From: DASRTE01 sp035253685
GTDB lineage: Bacteria; Actinomycetota; Actinomycetes; Jiangellales; Jiangellaceae
Assembly (NCBI GenBank): GCA_035253685.1
Contig: DATFBR010000234.1
Span: 1 to 21,819, forward strand
DNA: 21,819 nucleotides
Direction of reading: 5' to 3'
The notes below the pieces were generated by a model. The model saw nothing but the letters and a program-made list of their open reading frames with translations, ran no database searches and was not told the origin of the DNA. Below, piece after piece: positions 1-8,471 of this stretch. The stretch's first letter is position 1; every line of letters starts with the position of its first letter. The position numbers and the translations under genes were made by a program.

Positions 1-372
1 CAACCGTCGCGACGCGAACGCCGCTGGAAGGCCGCCCACGAACTGACGTCGTGGGAGCCGACGGACTTCCTCGACGACCCTGCCGCGCGGTCGGCGCTGC
101 GGATACTCGCCCGCGAGCGGATCCGTTTCATGGTCGACCAGCTCGATCGGTGGTACGGGGAGCGCGAACGCTGGTCCCGGGAATGGGTCTCGGCCGCTCA
201 GGACTCGGACATGGTGATCCGGATGCGTCCCGAGGACCTGGACCGGATGGGCACGGAGTTGTGGGACGTGGTCAGGCGTCACGCGGAAGCCCAGCGCCCG
301 GCCGACGACCCGGAGGCGGAGAAGGTCGTCCTCTTCCTGCATGCGCTCCCGACCAGGGAGGTGGTCGCGTGA
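1..372 (+). CDS. ArsR-like winged-helix transcriptional regulator, C-terminal part
   Basis: The frame is open from the first base to a TGA at 370-372, giving the last 123 residues of a protein whose start lies outside the window. The visible part begins with a basic RRERRWKAAHELTSWEPTDF segment, followed by a long helical region rich in Arg, Glu and Trp. That is the C-terminal shape of a family of actinobacterial winged-helix (ArsR-type) regulators, in which this helical half follows the DNA-binding half. The DNA-binding domain cannot be seen, so the family call rests on the C-terminal pattern alone. The stop overlaps the GTG of the MFS transporter by 4 bases, so the two are co-transcribed, and the regulator probably controls the exporter in response to a ligand. 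The ligand cannot be told. Confidence 0.6.
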   Translation, partial: QPSRRERRWKAAHELTSWEPTDFLDDPAARSALRILARERIRFMVDQLDRWYGERERWSREWVSAAQDSDMVIRMRPEDLDRMGTELWDVVRRHAEAQRPADDPEAEKVVLFLHALPTREVVA

Positions 373-1664
373 GCGTTCTCGAACTGGCCCGGGTCCGGCG
401 GCACTTCCTCGTGCTGTCCGCGCTGCGGTGGTTCCCGGTCGGGCTGGTTATCCCCGTCATGGTGCTGCTGTTCCGTGCCCGTGGACTCGACATCACCACG
501 GTGGCCGTCGTGATGGCCGGCTACAGCGTCACCACCGCGGTGTGCGAGTTGCCCACCGGGGGCCTGGCCGACGTGCTCGGCCGCCGGCCGGTCCTGATCG
601 CGGCGTCCGGGCTCTTCGTCGCCCAGTTCCTCGTACTCGGTCTCGGCCAGAGCGTCCCGGCGCTCGCCGCCGGCGCCGTCGTCGGCGGGCTGGCCAGGGC
701 TCTGGACTCCGGACCGTTGCAGGCCTGGTACGTCGAGGCCGTACACTCCGTCGACCGGCAGGCCGACCTCAAGCCCGGGCTGGCCCGCGGTGAGGCGGTG
801 GAGGCCGGGGCCCTCGGAGTCGGAGCGTTGGCCGGAGGCGCGCTGGCTTCTCTGGTGCCGATGGACCAGAGCGGCGGTGCTGTCATCAGCCTGTCGGTGC
901 CGTTCCTCGCAGCCGCCGCCATCGGGCTGGTCCACGTGGTCGCGCTCGTCGGCTGGGTCCACGATTCGCCGCGCGAGCATCGAAGGTCGGTGCGTCACGT
1001 GTTGGTCGGCGTACCCACGACGATCGCCACCGGCGTGCGTATGGCCGGGCGGCCGGGCACGCTGCGCCGGCTCACCATCTTCAGCGCCTGCCTGGGCGTG
1101 ACCCTGGCCAGTGTCGAGCTGCTCTCACCCGTCTCCTTCGCCCAACTGCTCGGCAGTGAGGTCGCCGCAGCCGGGCCGTATTCGGTTCTCGTCACATTGG
1201 CGTTCTTCGGCACCGCAGTCGGCTCGACGTTGGCGCCGGGACTGGCCCGGCTGGTGCGCTCGTCACCTCGCGGCATCGCACTCTCCATGGTGCTGGCGGC
1301 GCTCGCCCTGGTCGGCATCGCCGCACCCAGCTTCGCTCTCGCCGCCGTCGCCTACGTGGTCATGTATGCGCTGCTCGGTCTCGCCGGCCCGCTGGCCAGC
1401 GATCTCACGCACCGAGCCGTGCCGTCGACGCAACGGGCCACGATCCTGTCGGTGCAGTCGTTGACGCTGCAGCTCTCCGGTGTCGTGGCCGGTCTGTCCC
1501 TCGGCGCGCTCGCCCAGAACGCGACGTTCGTCGCCGCCTTCGGGGTGGCGGCTGCCGTGCTCGCGCTCGGGTCTACCGCGTTCGTCCGGATGCACGAGCC
1601 GACAGGTCTCCCGTCCCCGGCCGGACCCCAGGCAGCGCACGGTTCCGCGGACGCAGGCCGCTGA
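369..1664 (+). CDS. MFS family exporter
   Basis: A 431-residue hydrophobic protein with about 12 predicted membrane segments. I place the start at GTG 369, which overlaps the regulator stop as GTGA; the open frame extends upstream, but that part is only a shadow of the regulator gene. A major facilitator motif A (GGLADVLGRRP) sits at residues 64-74, between segments 2 and 3, as expected for the proton-antiporter class. The rest is alternating Ala/Val/Leu/Gly-rich helices with few charged residues, and a short hydrophilic tail after residue 405. Being coupled to an ArsR-like regulator suggests an inducible drug or metabolite exporter; the substrate is unknown. It ends four bases before the convergent M28 peptidase gene. 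Confidence 0.85.
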   Translation: MSVLELARVRRHFLVLSALRWFPVGLVIPVMVLLFRARGLDITTVAVVMAGYSVTTAVCELPTGGLADVLGRRPVLIAASGLFVAQFLVLGLGQSVPALAAGAVVGGLARALDSGPLQAWYVEAVHSVDRQADLKPGLARGEAVEAGALGVGALAGGALASLVPMDQSGGAVISLSVPFLAAAAIGLVHVVALVGWVHDSPREHRRSVRHVLVGVPTTIATGVRMAGRPGTLRRLTIFSACLGVTLASVELLSPVSFAQLLGSEVAAAGPYSVLVTLAFFGTAVGSTLAPGLARLVRSSPRGIALSMVLAALALVGIAAPSFALAAVAYVVMYALLGLAGPLASDLTHRAVPSTQRATILSVQSLTLQLSGVVAGLSLGALAQNATFVAAFGVAAAVLALGSTAFVRMHEPTGLPSPAGPQAAHGSADAGR

Positions 1665-1668
1665 TCGA

Positions 1669-2646
1669 CTACAGCGAGCTGAGCCAGGTCCAGGCGACGG
1701 TGCCGACTCGGTTCAGCTGGTCCGGGTCCACGACACTCGGAACGTCGCCTTCGGAGTGATAACCCGCGTACGGGACACTGCCCATGCGCGCCGCCGGGAT
1801 GTCGGCCTTCTCGAACGACCAGTGGTCACTCGCGCGGTTCTCCTCCGCGTGGGTCGGTATGCCCGCGGCGGCCGCCGCCGCGATCAGCGCGTCCATCACA
1901 GCCGTCGTGCCCGTGCCGCCGGTCGCGACCGGCACCGCGTCGGCCGGCACACCGACCCGGTCCAGCGCGAGCATCGACGCCACGGCCTGCCGAGCAGGCG
2001 GTGCCAGCCCGGCGACGTAGTCCTGCGAGCCGAAGTGGTGCAACGCGTCACCCCTGCCCCGTGGCTCTTCTGCCCCGAACGCGATGAACCGGACCGGCAG
2101 GCGGGGTGGCTCGGCGGCGGCCATCCGGGCGAGGTCGAGCATCACTGCGATGCCCGATGCGTTGTCCTCGGCGCCGGGCGCCACCGCGACCGTGTCGAGG
2201 TGCGCTCCGACGACGACGTGCGGCGCGGCGTCGTCGAAGCCCGGCGCGCTCGCGATGACGTTCGTGGACGTGCCCGCCTCGACCGGGACGCCCCAGGAGT
2301 CGCCCGCGGGAACGGGCACGGGGACCGTCGTCACCACGTAGCCCAAGGCCTCGAAACGTGACTGGACGTACGCCGCGGCTTCGTGGAACGCCGGTGAGGC
2401 CGCCTCCCGCGGGCCGATGCGCGTCGCCAGGTGCTCCACGGTCGCGTAGGCCGCGGCGGCGTCGAACGCCACCGGCGTCGGGACCGGTGTCTGCTCCGGC
2501 GTCGCCGTGTGCGTCGGCGACGGCGACGTGCTGGACGGTACCGGCGACGAGGCCGGAGCCGCGCCCGGATCGGCGCCGGAGCAGGCGGCCAGCACAGCGA
2601 CGGCGGCCGGACCGGCCACCGTCACGATGGCTCGTCTCACGATCAC
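1669..2646 (-). CDS. M28 family zinc aminopeptidase, predicted lipoprotein
   Basis: A secreted metallopeptidase. From GTG 2646 (GGAGG at 2655-2651, 4-nt spacer) the protein has 325 residues. GTG 2640 (10-nt spacer) and GTG 2667 are in-frame alternatives. The N-terminus carries a lipoprotein signal: RR, a hydrophobic stretch, then lipobox LAAC with Cys22. A Ser/Pro/Thr-rich linker follows (about 30-60). The catalytic domain shows the M28 pattern of two-zinc ligands: His149 in AHLD, Asp161 in EDNASG, Glu193-Glu194 in GAEEPRG, Asp229 in ALDRVG and His297 in YHSEGD. All metal and catalytic residues are present, so it should be active, probably as an aminopeptidase tethered to the outer face of the membrane. 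It lies downstream of hppA on the same strand with a gap of about 113 nt, so it may have its own promoter. Its peptide substrate is unknown. Confidence 0.88.
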   Translation of the reverse strand: MIVRRAIVTVAGPAAVAVLAACSGADPGAAPASSPVPSSTSPSPTHTATPEQTPVPTPVAFDAAAAYATVEHLATRIGPREAASPAFHEAAAYVQSRFEALGYVVTTVPVPVPAGDSWGVPVEAGTSTNVIASAPGFDDAAPHVVVGAHLDTVAVAPGAEDNASGIAVMLDLARMAAAEPPRLPVRFIAFGAEEPRGRGDALHHFGSQDYVAGLAPPARQAVASMLALDRVGVPADAVPVATGGTGTTAVMDALIAAAAAAGIPTHAEENRASDHWSFEKADIPAARMGSVPYAGYHSEGDVPSVVDPDQLNRVGTVAWTWLSSL

Positions 2647-2759
2647 GAGACCTCCATGGGAACCCACGCCCGGTCACTCCGCAAGGGTTCACGTCGTGGC
2701 GACGGCTCGACGCCCTTCCCGTTGGCGCGAATCACCCGACGGACCGGCCAGACAGCGGC

Positions 2760-5075
2760 CTAGGCCGCGAGATGCTCGGCCGGCTCCGCCTCTCCCGAGC
2801 CGCCCGCGTCGAGCGCAACCGCGCGCCGCTTCGAGAACCACACGGCCCCGACGATGACCAGCGCCGCCCCGACCGCAATGCTGTAGCGCAGCGCATCGTT
2901 GGCCTCATCGCCCACCGACATGGCGACGATGGCCGGCGCAACCAGCACCGAGACCAGGTTCATGACCTTGATCAGCGGGTTGATGGCCGGCCCGGCGGTG
3001 TCCTTGAACGGGTCGCCGACGGTGTCGCCGATGATCGTCGCCTCGTGCGCCGGCGACCCCTTGCCGCCGTGATAACCGTCCTCGACCAGCTTCTTCGCGT
3101 TGTCCCAGGCGCCGCCTGAGTTGGCCAGGAAGACCGCCATCAAGGTTCCGGTCGCGATCGCGCCACCGAGGTAGCCGGCGAGCGGTCCCACACCGAGGCC
3201 GAACCCGACTGCGATCGGGGCGAGCGCTGCGAGCAGTCCGGGTGTCGCCAGCTCGCGCAGCGAGTCACGGGTGACGATGTCGACGACCTTGCCGTACTCG
3301 GGCCGGGTGGTGCCCTCCATGATCCCGGGAATCTCACGGAACTGCCGTCGCACCTCGAACACGACCGCGCCGGCGGCCCGGCCGACCGCATTGATCGCCA
3401 GCCCCGCGAACAGAAAGACGACGGAGGCACCGATGAGCACCCCGACCAGGATGTTCGGTGCGTCGACCGTGCGCAGGAACGAGCTGCCTGCGTCCGCGAC
3501 CGTCGTTCCCGCCTCGGCCAGCGCAGTGTTGACGGCGTCGTTGTACGACCCGAACAGCGCGGTCGCAGCGAGGACGGCGGTGGCGATCGCAATCCCCTTG
3601 GTGATCGCCTTGGTGGTGTTCCCGACAGCGTCGAGCTCGGTGAGGATCTGTGCGCCCTCGCCGCCGACCTCGCCGGACATCTCGGCGATGCCCTGCGCGT
3701 TGTCGCTGATGGGACCGAACGTGTCCATGGCAACGATGACGCCCACGGTGGTGAGCAGCCCGGTGCCGGCCAGTGCGATGAGGAACAGCGAGAGGACGAT
3801 CGAACCGCCGCCGAGGAGGAACACCCCGTAGACCGCCGCGCCGATGATCAGCGCCGCGTAGACGGCGGACTCCAGCCCGACGGCCACGCCGGCCAGGATG
3901 ACCGTCGCCGGACCGGTGAGCGACGTCGTGCCGACATCGCGCACCGGCCGCTTGTCGGTGCCGGTGAAGTACCCGGTCAACCACAGGATGATGCCCGCCA
4001 GCACGATGCCGACGATCACGGCCAGCGCGGCCAGCGCGCGTGGGTCACCGTCGTGGTCGATGCCTCCCTCGAGTTCGAGGAAGGAGGACGGAAGGTAGGC
4101 GTAGGCAGCCAGTGAACAGAGGATCGCGGAGACGAGTGCGGAGACGTAGAAGCTTCGGTTGATCGTCCGCAGGCCGTTCTCACCGGGGCGGGGCCTGGTC
4201 ATGTAGATGCCCAGGACCGCGGTCAGGGCGCCGATGGCGGGTACGACCAGCGGGAACACCAGGCCCTCGGCACCGAATGCCGCCTTCCCCAGGATCAGCG
4301 CAGCGACCAGCATCACGGCGTAGGACTCGAAGAGGTCGGCAGCCATGCCGGCACAGTCGCCGACGTTGTCGCCCACGTTGTCGGCGATGGTGGCGGCGTT
4401 GCGCGGGTCGTCCTCGGGGATCCCGGCCTCGACCTTGCCGACGAGGTCGGCGCCGACGTCGGCGGCCTTGGTGAAGATGCCTCCGCCGACCCTCATGAAC
4501 ATCGCCAACAATGCGGCACCGAAGCCGAAGCCCTCGAGCACCGTCGGCGCATCGTCGCGATAGATGAGCACGACGGCGGCGGCGCCGAGCAGGCCGAGTC
4601 CCACCGTGGCCATGCCGACCACACCGCCGGTGCGGAATGCCACGCGCATGGCCGGGTCACGACCCTCGTCCCGGGCGGCTGCAGCGACGCGGACGTTCGC
4701 CCGCACCGCCAAGGACATGCCGAAGTAGCCGATCGCCGCGGAGAACGCCGCTCCCAGGACGAAGAACAGCGATCGGCCGATGCGCACACCCGTGTCACCG
4801 GGAAGGAGGAACAGAACCCCGAAGACCAGCACCACGAACACGGCAAGCGTCCGGAACTGCCGGTTCAGATAGGCCGCCGCACCCTCCTGGACGGCCAGGG
4901 CGATGGCCCTCATCTTCTCGGTGCCCTCGCTCGCGGCAAGCACCTCCCGGCGGAACAGACCCGCCATGACCAACGCCGCCACCGCGACCAGCGCCACGAC
5001 GACGACGTAGGAGAGGTTCGTGCCGGACAGCGAGATGGCCGGGCCGCTCTCTTGAGCCCGGATGAGCCCGGTCAT
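2760..5075 (-). CDS. hppA: K+-independent H+-translocating membrane pyrophosphatase
   Basis: An integral membrane pump that couples PPi hydrolysis to proton export, recycling the pyrophosphate made in biosynthesis. At 771 residues with about 16 hydrophobic segments it has the usual family size. Residues 203-250 hold the substrate site (KAADVGADLVGK, then DDPRNAATIADNVGDNVGD), and the second acidic motif is near the C-terminus (IIGDTVGDPFKDTAGPAINP). The segment GNTTKAITKG at 485-494 has Lys489, where K+-dependent enzymes carry Ala; by established rules this marks the K+-independent subclass. The start is ATG 5075, preceded by AGGAGG at 5085-5080. It is downstream of bldG and the anti-sigma gene on the same strand, the same order as in Streptomyces, but a 150-nt gap suggests separate transcription. 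Confidence 0.97.
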   Translation of the reverse strand: MTGLIRAQESGPAISLSGTNLSYVVVVALVAVAALVMAGLFRREVLAASEGTEKMRAIALAVQEGAAAYLNRQFRTLAVFVVLVFGVLFLLPGDTGVRIGRSLFFVLGAAFSAAIGYFGMSLAVRANVRVAAAARDEGRDPAMRVAFRTGGVVGMATVGLGLLGAAAVVLIYRDDAPTVLEGFGFGAALLAMFMRVGGGIFTKAADVGADLVGKVEAGIPEDDPRNAATIADNVGDNVGDCAGMAADLFESYAVMLVAALILGKAAFGAEGLVFPLVVPAIGALTAVLGIYMTRPRPGENGLRTINRSFYVSALVSAILCSLAAYAYLPSSFLELEGGIDHDGDPRALAALAVIVGIVLAGIILWLTGYFTGTDKRPVRDVGTTSLTGPATVILAGVAVGLESAVYAALIIGAAVYGVFLLGGGSIVLSLFLIALAGTGLLTTVGVIVAMDTFGPISDNAQGIAEMSGEVGGEGAQILTELDAVGNTTKAITKGIAIATAVLAATALFGSYNDAVNTALAEAGTTVADAGSSFLRTVDAPNILVGVLIGASVVFLFAGLAINAVGRAAGAVVFEVRRQFREIPGIMEGTTRPEYGKVVDIVTRDSLRELATPGLLAALAPIAVGFGLGVGPLAGYLGGAIATGTLMAVFLANSGGAWDNAKKLVEDGYHGGKGSPAHEATIIGDTVGDPFKDTAGPAINPLIKVMNLVSVLVAPAIVAMSVGDEANDALRYSIAVGAALVIVGAVWFSKRRAVALDAGGSGEAEPAEHLAA

Positions 5076-5079
5076 TCGT

Positions 5080-5085
5080 CCTCCT
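5080..5085 (-). promoter_or_regulatory. Ribosome binding site of hppA
   Basis: AGGAGG on the minus strand, four bases before ATG 5075. It fixes the start of the pyrophosphatase at MTGLIRAQES. Confidence 0.75.
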
Positions 5086-5124
5086 GACGCGACCGGCCGG
5101 CAGCGCGGCCGACCACTACCCCGC

Positions 5125-5152
5125 TACCCGCTCGCTGACCTCGCGGCGGGTA
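5125..5152. other. Inverted repeat in the anti-sigma/hppA gap
   Basis: TACCCGC at 5125-5131 and GCGGGTA at 5146-5152 form a perfect 7-bp stem around a 14-nt loop. It lies between the end of the anti-sigma gene and the hppA ribosome binding site. No T-run follows on either strand, so it is either a weak terminator for the bldG operon or an hppA control site. Confidence 0.3.
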
Positions 5153-5174
5153 CCCGACCGTGGTTGTCCATCCA

Positions 5175-5196
5175 GGGCCGACCGAATGATCGGCCC
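5175..5196. terminator. Possible terminator hairpin after the bldG operon
   Basis: GGGCCGA at 5175-5181 and TCGGCCC at 5190-5196 are perfect 7-bp arms with an 8-nt loop, located 30-50 bases after the stop of the anti-sigma gene in the direction of transcription. There is no U-tract, as is common for actinobacterial hairpin terminators, so the assignment is tentative. Confidence 0.4.
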
Positions 5197-5225
5197 GACT
5201 GAAGCCGGAGTCTACGCAGTCCGGC

Positions 5226-5672
5226 TCACCGGTTCGCCACCGCCACCGCCGGCCAGCTCAGTTCCAGGCGCATCCCGGCCTCGGACGTCGTCACCTCGAG
5301 CGCGGGTGCGAACTCGGCCAGCACCGCCAGCGCTGCGCCGACGGGAAGCTCCTCGGCGGTGACCCCTGGCCGTGGAACGGCCGCGGCGAGGACGCTCAGT
5401 GCATGGTCACCAGAGGCCGGCTCGAGCGGCGCGGAGGCCTGCACGTCGATGGTCAGCCCGGCGTCGTCGTCGAAGACGAGGACGACCGGGTCGTGGGGCC
5501 GGCTCTGCCGTTGTAGCGAGAGCGCAAGGCCGCACGCCTCGCCCACGGCCAGCCGGACCTCGTCGAGGATGTCGTCGGTCAGCCCCGCGCGCCGGGCCAG
5601 CGCGACGGCCACCTGTCGCGCGGTCCGGACGTGCGCCGGCAACGGAACGAAGCTGAGCTCGACGGTGGCCAC
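5226..5672 (-). CDS. Anti-sigma-type HATPase-like protein, BldG partner (SCO3548-like)
   Basis: A 148-residue protein, 11 nt downstream of bldG and surely in the same operon. I choose GTG 5672 (MATVELSFVPLP) because the extended open frame upstream overlaps bldG itself. The fold type is the HATPase_c_2 domain of RsbW/SpoIIAB-like anti-sigma factors: an N-terminal strand, a helix with LPAHVRTARQVA, then the N-box helix DEVRLAVGEACGLAL (37-51). The N-box Asn that coordinates Mg-ATP in active kinases is replaced (E45-A-C-G-L49), and no clear DxGxG G1 box is visible. In Streptomyces coelicolor the gene after bldG (SCO3548) encodes the antagonist of BldG, and this is the same gene order. The role inferred is sequestration of a sigma factor until BldG binds; whether it phosphorylates BldG is doubtful from the sequence. 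Confidence 0.8.
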   Translation of the reverse strand: MATVELSFVPLPAHVRTARQVAVALARRAGLTDDILDEVRLAVGEACGLALSLQRQSRPHDPVVLVFDDDAGLTIDVQASAPLEPASGDHALSVLAAAVPRPGVTAEELPVGAALAVLAEFAPALEVTTSEAGMRLELSWPAVAVANR

Positions 5673-5683
5673 GACGCGGCCGG

Positions 5684-6025
5684 TCAGTCGCCTGCCGCCA
5701 CCGCCGTGGCGACGGATTCGTGGATCGGGAAGACCTTGGTCAGGCCGGTGATGCGGAAGATCTTCAGGATCCGTTCCTGGGTGCAGACCAGTCGCATCGA
5801 ACCGTCGTGCTGACGGATCCGCTTGAGTCCGCCGACGAGGACTCCTAGACCGGTCGAGTCCAGGAACTCGACACCGCGCATGTCCACGACGATGTCGTGA
5901 CGGCCGGCATCGACCAACTCGGCGATCTGTTCGCGCAGCTTCGGTGCCGTGTACACGTCGATCTCGCCGGTCACCTCGACGACGGTACGACCGCCCTCGG
6001 CACGGGTCGACAGCGACAGGTCCAC
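5684..6025 (-). CDS. bldG: Anti-anti-sigma factor BldG (STAS domain)
   Basis: A 113-residue STAS-domain protein from GTG 6025, chosen because GGAGG at 6035-6031 lies five bases upstream and because this gives MDLSLSTR, the N-terminus and length of Streptomyces BldG. An upstream ATG at 6058 would add 11 residues and has no good ribosome site. The key phosphorylation segment LDSTGLGVLVGGLKR is intact, with Ser57 in the position phosphorylated in BldG. The C-terminal half (QERILKIFRITGLTKVFPIH) is nearly unchanged from the Streptomyces protein as I remember it. In its dephosphorylated form BldG binds anti-sigma factors and frees sigma factors for development, antibiotic production and stress responses. 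It heads an operon with the anti-sigma-like gene and is divergent from the helicase across 58 nt. Confidence 0.93.
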   Translation of the reverse strand: MDLSLSTRAEGGRTVVEVTGEIDVYTAPKLREQIAELVDAGRHDIVVDMRGVEFLDSTGLGVLVGGLKRIRQHDGSMRLVCTQERILKIFRITGLTKVFPIHESVATAVAAGD

Positions 6026-6030
6026 CAGGC

Positions 6031-6035
6031 CCTCC
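6031..6035 (-). promoter_or_regulatory. Ribosome binding site deciding the bldG start
   Basis: GGAGG on the minus strand, five bases before GTG 6025. It supports the short 113-residue BldG over the longer reading from ATG 6058. Confidence 0.7.
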
Positions 6036-6083
6036 ACGCATTCCTCGGCTCGGGGCATTCAACCACGATGCGAGACTTTCGAC

Positions 6084-8447
6084 GTGTGCCCGCCCGCCGA
6101 CCTGCTCGCCACACTGACGGCGCCCGCCGGGCGCCGGGAGCGGGTCACGCACGTCGAGGTGGTCCCGGCCCGCGCCGCGCGAACGGTCGCCTGGCCGGAC
6201 TGGCTCGACCCCCGGGTCCGGACCTGTCTGGAAGCCGCGGGCATCAGCAGACCCTGGGCTCACCAGGTCGATGCGGCCGGGCATGCGTGGTCGGGACGAT
6301 CCGTGGTCGTGGCCACCGGCACGGCGTCGGGCAAGTCACTGGCCTACCTGCTTCCCGCCCTGACCGCCGCTCGGCAGCACCACGCCCGCACGCTGTACCT
6401 CTCGCCCACGAAGGCGCTCGCGGCCGACCAGTTGCGAGCACTGGAGGCGCTGGCCGTACCCGACGTACTCGCCGCGACCTACGACGGAGACACGCCGGTC
6501 GAGTCGAGGGACTTCGCCCGTGCACATGCGACCTACCTGTTGACGAACCCCGACATGGTCCACCGCTCGATACTCCCCCGACACCACCGGTGGGTGACGT
6601 TCCTCCGGGCGTTGCGCTTCGTCGTCGTCGACGAGTGTCACGGATACCGAGGTGTGTTCGGCTCGCATGTAGCCCAGGTCCTCCGGCGCCTGCGCCGGAT
6701 CTGTGCTCTGTACGGGTCGGAACCGGTCTTCGTGCTGGCCTCGGCAACCACCGCGGATCCGGCCGCCAGCGCGGGCAGGCTCGCCGGCGTCCCGGTCGCC
6801 GCGGTAACGGCCGACGAGTCACCGCGGGGGGAGACGGCGTTCGCGCTGTGGGAGCCACCACTGCTTCCCCCTCGGCCGGTTGCGCGATCGCAACGGTCCG
6901 TGGCGTCCCTGCGGCCGGGAGGCGCTGCCGGGCCCGGTGAGAACGGAGCGCCGGTGCGACGCAGCACCGTTGTCGAGACCGCCGACCTGCTCGCGGACCT
7001 TGTTCTCGCCGGGGCGCGGGCGGTGGCGTTCGTACGGTCTCGGCGCTCCGCGGAGACCGTGGCAACACTCACGCGCGCGGCTATCGCTCCGGTGGACCCC
7101 GACCTGCCGGAACGGGTGGCCGCGTACCGTGCCGGCTACCTCGGTCACGAGCGACGGGCGCTCGAGGCGAGACTGCAGGACGGGACGCTTCGCGGGGTCG
7201 CGGCGACTACGGCGCTCGAACTCGGTGTCGACGTCGCCGGCCTCGACGCCGTCCTGATGGCGGGCTGGCCGGGGACTCGGGCTTCCATGTGGCAGCAGGC
7301 GGGACGAGCCGGACGGGCCGGTCAGGGCGCGCTCGCCGTGCTGATCGCGCGGGACGACCCGCTCGACACCTACCTGGTCAACCATCCCGAAGCGGTCTTC
7401 GGACACCCGGTCGAGGCGACGGTGCTCGACCCGGACAACCGCTACGTGCTGGCTCCGCACCTGTGTGCCGCTGCGGCCGAGTCGCCGTTGACCGACGACG
7501 ACGTCAAGCTGTTCGGCCCCTCTGCCCCGCAGGTGCTCGACCTGCTGGAGCGCCGTCGCCTGCTGCGTCACCGGAGCACGGGGTGGTACTGGACCCGTCG
7601 CGACTGGGCCTCAGACCTTGCCGACCTGCGCGGAGCCGGCGGTGATCCGGTCCGACTGGTGGAAGTCGGAACCGGGCGACTGCTCGGCACCGTGGACGAG
7701 GCTCGGGCACACGTCACCGTGCACTCGGGCGCCGTGTACGTGCACCAGGGCGAGACCTACGTCGTCGAAAACCTCGATCTCGACGACGGTGTCGCCGTGG
7801 TGCGGCCCGACACGCCCGACTACACGACGACGGCACGCGACGTGAGCGACCTTCGGGTGCTCGACGAGGAGCGGACGGCGACATGGGGGGCCGCTCGGCT
7901 CGCCTTCGGCAGCGTCCAGGTCTCGAGTCAGGTCGTGGGGTTCCTCAAGCGGCGGTTCGGCACCGGCGAGGTGCTCGGCGAGGAGCCGCTGGACCTGCCG
8001 CCACGTGAATTGCGAACGCGGGCGGTGTGGTGGTCGATGCCGGACCTGGTCGTGGCCGCCGCGGGCGTCTCCCCGGAGGCGGCGCCCGGTGCCGCGCATG
8101 CGGCCGAGCACGCGGCCATCGGCATGCTGCCGCTGGTGGCGACCTGCGACCGCTGGGACATTGGCGGCATGTCGACGGCCCGCCATGCGGACACCGGCAT
8201 GCTGACCGTCTTCGTCCACGACGGGCATCCGGGCGGCGCCGGCTTCGCCGAACGCGGCTTCGACGCGGCCACGGCGTGGTTGCGCGCGACTCGCGACGCG
8301 ATAACGGCCTGTCCGTGCCCCGAGGGCTGCCCATCCTGCGTACAGTCGCCGAAGTGCGGGAACGGTAACGATCCCCTGGACAAGACCGGGGCGGTCCGAC
8401 TCCTCGATGCGCTGCTTGCCGAGGCGTCGGCCGGGCCGGACACCTGA
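6084..8447 (+). CDS. DECH-box superfamily 2 helicase with C-terminal Cys cluster (MrfA/YprA-like)
   Basis: A 787-residue ATP-dependent helicase. The start is set at GTG 6084 (VCPPADLLATL); the open frame reaches back to 5949 but there overlaps bldG. Walker A ATGTASGKS is at 77-85, motif II is DECH at 183-186, the motif III region reads LASATT, and motif VI reads QQAGRAGRAGQG. The C-terminus holds Cys743, 745, 749, 752 and 758 (CPCPEGCPSCVQSPKC), the metal-binding cluster of the DUF1998 region in MrfA, a Bacillus mitomycin-repair helicase. In actinobacteria this family (the helicase/secretion neighbourhood DEAH-box helicase, Rv3649 type) is regularly found beside the Tad genes, as here. DNA-adduct repair is the likely role by homology; any link to secretion is unexplained. 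Confidence 0.93.
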   Translation: MCPPADLLATLTAPAGRRERVTHVEVVPARAARTVAWPDWLDPRVRTCLEAAGISRPWAHQVDAAGHAWSGRSVVVATGTASGKSLAYLLPALTAARQHHARTLYLSPTKALAADQLRALEALAVPDVLAATYDGDTPVESRDFARAHATYLLTNPDMVHRSILPRHHRWVTFLRALRFVVVDECHGYRGVFGSHVAQVLRRLRRICALYGSEPVFVLASATTADPAASAGRLAGVPVAAVTADESPRGETAFALWEPPLLPPRPVARSQRSVASLRPGGAAGPGENGAPVRRSTVVETADLLADLVLAGARAVAFVRSRRSAETVATLTRAAIAPVDPDLPERVAAYRAGYLGHERRALEARLQDGTLRGVAATTALELGVDVAGLDAVLMAGWPGTRASMWQQAGRAGRAGQGALAVLIARDDPLDTYLVNHPEAVFGHPVEATVLDPDNRYVLAPHLCAAAAESPLTDDDVKLFGPSAPQVLDLLERRRLLRHRSTGWYWTRRDWASDLADLRGAGGDPVRLVEVGTGRLLGTVDEARAHVTVHSGAVYVHQGETYVVENLDLDDGVAVVRPDTPDYTTTARDVSDLRVLDEERTATWGAARLAFGSVQVSSQVVGFLKRRFGTGEVLGEEPLDLPPRELRTRAVWWSMPDLVVAAAGVSPEAAPGAAHAAEHAAIGMLPLVATCDRWDIGGMSTARHADTGMLTVFVHDGHPGGAGFAERGFDAATAWLRATRDAITACPCPEGCPSCVQSPKCGNGNDPLDKTGAVRLLDALLAEASAGPDT

Positions 8448-8458
8448 CACTCGTGCGC

Positions 8459-8464
8459 GGGAGG
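8459..8464 (+). promoter_or_regulatory. Ribosome binding site of the small membrane protein
   Basis: GGGAGG, seven bases before ATG 8472, within the 24-nt gap after the helicase. It shows that the short membrane protein gene is translated in its own right. Confidence 0.65.
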
Positions 8465-8471
8465 ACCCGTC

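Noticed and set aside
51..368. Upstream extension of the MFS frame to ATG 51
   Set aside because: It covers the regulator coding region in another frame; the sequence is Arg/Gly/Pro-rich, and the GTGA overlap at 369 gives a natural start.
2684..2734. AAGGG/CCCTT inverted repeat between hppA and the M28 gene
   Set aside because: Only five paired bases on each side with poor pairing inside; expected by chance.
5949..6083. Upstream extension of the helicase frame to ATG 5949
   Set aside because: It would overlap the 5' part of bldG and adds a Ser/Thr/Arg-rich head; family members begin close to GTG 6084.
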